Notes under the pieces: generated by a model
Told to the model about the DNA's origin: nothing
The model's database searches: none
What the model saw: only the letters and a program-made list of their open reading frames with translations
Program-made: the position numbers and the translations under genes
Shown: positions 62,484 to 64,000 of the stretch, in pieces
Position numbering within the stretch: position 1 is the stretch's first letter
Layout: every line of letters begins with the position of its first letter
Assembly (NCBI RefSeq): GCF_900116145.1
Contig: NZ_FPAB01000005.1
Location: 124,001-188,000, forward strand
From: Streptomyces harbinensis
GTDB taxonomy: Bacteria; Actinomycetota; Actinomycetes; Streptomycetales; Streptomycetaceae
DNA length: 64,000 nucleotides
Direction of reading: 5' to 3'

Positions 62484-64000
62484 GTGCGTATCGCGCTGCT
62501 CACGGAGGGCGGATACCCCTTCGCGCAGGGCGAGTCCGTCGTGTGGTGCGATCAACTGCTGCGCGGACTGGCCAGGCACGAGTTCGAGATCTGCGCGCTC
62601 AGTCGCGGACGGAGCCAGAGTTCGGGCCCCTGGCGGGAGCTGCCGCCGAACGTGCGCCGGGTGCGCACCGCCCCGCTGTGGGGTCAGCCGCCGCGCTCCG
62701 GCGGCACCGGGCGCCCCGCACGCCGGCTGGGGCGCCGCTACGCCGAGCACTTCGCCGAGCTGACCGCCGCCCTGTGCTGGGGCGAGACGGCGGCACCGGA
62801 CCGGGCCGCCGCCCAGGCGGACCGTTTCGCCGCCGGGCTGTACGGCATGGCCGGAACGGCCGTCGAGTTCGGCGGGCTGAGCGGCTGGCTGCGCTCGGAC
62901 GAGGCGGTCCGGGTGCTGGAGTCCGCCTGCCGGGCGCCCGGCGCGCCGCGCGCCGTGCACGCCGCGCAGGTACCGGATCTGCTGGCGGTCGCCGAGCGCC
63001 TGGAGCGGGCGCTGCGCCCGCTGTCGCTGGACTGGTACGGCTCCGGCCCCGACGGTGACGAAGGGCTCGCGGCGGTCGATCTGTGCCACGCGGTGGGCGG
63101 TGGCCCCGCCGCGCTGCCCGGTCTGCTCGCCCGGCACTTCTTCGACACCCCGCTGCTGATCACCGAGTACGGGGTCCGGTTGCGGGAGCACTATCTGAGC
63201 AGTGCGGCGAGCGCCGCGCGCGCCGCCCACGCGCTGCCGCCCTCGGCCGCGGGCGCCCCGGTGCGCGCCCTGCTGGCGTCCTTCCAGGCCCGGCTGGCCC
63301 GCGAGGCGTACGCCAGGGCCACGCTCATCACCCCGGGCAACACCCATGTGCGCCGCTGGCAGGAGCGCTGCGGCGCCGACCGGGACCGGCTGCGTACCGT
63401 CTACCCGGGCCTGGACGCACGGCCGTTCCTCGCGGTGGGGGAGGGCGAGACCGAGCGCGCGGCGCGCCGGGGCACGGCGCGCACGGCGCCGCCCGCGCCG
63501 CCGACCCTGGTCTGGGTGGGGCGGGCCGCGCCCGCCAAGGACCTGGTGGGGCTGCTGCACGCGTTCGCCGAGGTGCGCCGGGCGGAGCCCGCCGCGCGGC
63601 TGCGGATCGTGAGCGGCGCGCCGGGCGACGCCGGCTATCTGGCGCACTGCCGGACGATGGCGGCCCAGCTGTTCCCCGCCGAGTCGGCCGACCCGTACGC
63701 CGAGGGCGTCAGCCCCGTCTCGTTCGAGGAGATCGGCGGCCCCGAACTGCCCACGCTGGCCGACGCGTACGCCGCGGGGAGCGTGTTCGTGCTCTCCAGC
63801 GCGGTGGAGGGCTTCCCGGTGACGCTGATCGAGGCGATGTTCAGCGGGCGGGTGGCGGTGTGCACCGAGGTGGGATCGGTGTGCGAGGTGATCGGCGGGA
63901 CGGGCCTGGTGGTGCCGCCGCGCAACCCGCGGGCCCTGGCCGACGCCTGCGTGGCGCTGCTGCGGGACCCGGCGCGCCGGGCCCGGCTGGGCGCGGCGGC
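62484..64000 (+). CDS. Glycosyltransferase, DUF3492/GT4 (PelF-like) type, 3' truncated by the window
   Basis: The frame is open to the end of the window (505 codons visible). GTG at 62484 has GGGGAGG upstream. The N-terminal DUF3492 region has IALLTEGGYPFAQGESVVWCDQLLRGL and LLITEYGVRLREHYL. The GT-B C-terminal half shows TLVWVGRAAPAKDLVGLLHAFAEV and the nucleotide-sugar site SAVEGFPVTLIEAMFSGR (ExxxE). It resembles PelF-like UDP-sugar glycosyltransferases of exopolysaccharide clusters. A 136-bp gap before it holds no gene. Confidence 0.9.
   Translation, partial: MRIALLTEGGYPFAQGESVVWCDQLLRGLARHEFEICALSRGRSQSSGPWRELPPNVRRVRTAPLWGQPPRSGGTGRPARRLGRRYAEHFAELTAALCWGETAAPDRAAAQADRFAAGLYGMAGTAVEFGGLSGWLRSDEAVRVLESACRAPGAPRAVHAAQVPDLLAVAERLERALRPLSLDWYGSGPDGDEGLAAVDLCHAVGGGPAALPGLLARHFFDTPLLITEYGVRLREHYLSSAASAARAAHALPPSAAGAPVRALLASFQARLAREAYARATLITPGNTHVRRWQERCGADRDRLRTVYPGLDARPFLAVGEGETERAARRGTARTAPPAPPTLVWVGRAAPAKDLVGLLHAFAEVRRAEPAARLRIVSGAPGDAGYLAHCRTMAAQLFPAESADPYAEGVSPVSFEEIGGPELPTLADAYAAGSVFVLSSAVEGFPVTLIEAMFSGRVAVCTEVGSVCEVIGGTGLVVPPRNPRALADACVALLRDPARRARLGAA

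Overview
This is high-GC actinomycete DNA, almost certainly from a Streptomyces or close relative. Evidence: strong G/C bias at third codon positions; mshB of mycothiol biosynthesis; WhiJ-like XRE regulators with DUF397 partners; DUF3117, DUF3107, DUF3152 and DUF6758 proteins; and many GTG starts and 4-8 bp gene overlaps. No rRNA, tRNA, CRISPR array, prophage or complete insertion sequence was seen. From memory, the backbone order (typA, mshB, ferredoxin, dapC, dapE, LOG-type protein, folP2, DivIVA-like, DUF3117, O-methyltransferase, sigE, rseA-like anti-sigma, htrA-like protease, tatB, mrp) parallels the Mycobacterium tuberculosis Rv1165-Rv1229c region.

1-12745: the 3' end of typA, then two tandem paralogous five-gene oligopeptide ABC operons (binding lipoprotein, two permeases, two ATPases). 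12755-17673: a regulatory and accessory block. It has a Cys-rich membrane protein and an anti-sigma-type ATPase on the minus strand, then a WhiJ-like regulator, three DUF397 proteins, a second WhiJ-like regulator, and a 41-residue Asp-Gly-rich peptide translationally coupled to a protein-isoaspartyl-methyltransferase (PIMT) homologue. That last pair is the best candidate here for an undescribed system, possibly an aspartimide-forming (imiditide-like) RiPP.

17736-27269 (minus): a VanW-associated envelope protein, DUF6113, mshB, a small membrane protein, and a third oligopeptide ABC operon ordered permease-SBP-permease-ATPase-ATPase, the order I recall for bldK. 27599-36249: a GNAT enzyme, ferredoxin, dapC, a secreted protein, an M56 peptidase coupled to a drug exporter with its TetR regulator and a clear operator, a lysozyme-fold membrane protein and dapE. 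36351-49923: LOG, folP2, DivIVA-like, enoyl-CoA hydratase, DUF3117, O-methyltransferase, the sigma/anti-sigma/HtrA envelope-stress cluster, tatB, mrp, a lipoprotein and a ferritin-like protein. 50319-64000: a DEAD-box helicase behind a long structured leader, a Tat-exported 5'-nucleotidase, hydrolases, a PHP phosphoesterase, small conserved actinobacterial proteins, a DMT transporter, a TetR regulator with a MITE-like element abutting its stop codon, a DUF3152 metalloprotease and the 5' part of a glycosyltransferase.

Recurring gene-expression themes: at least eight genes have a -10-like hexamer 6-7 nt before the start codon (probable leaderless mRNAs); two genes seem to need non-standard start codons (CTG for the helicase, ATT for the O-methyltransferase); and in two of the three ABC operons a long GC stem-loop sits just after the binding-protein gene. 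All family assignments come from reading the sequence; no database search was possible.
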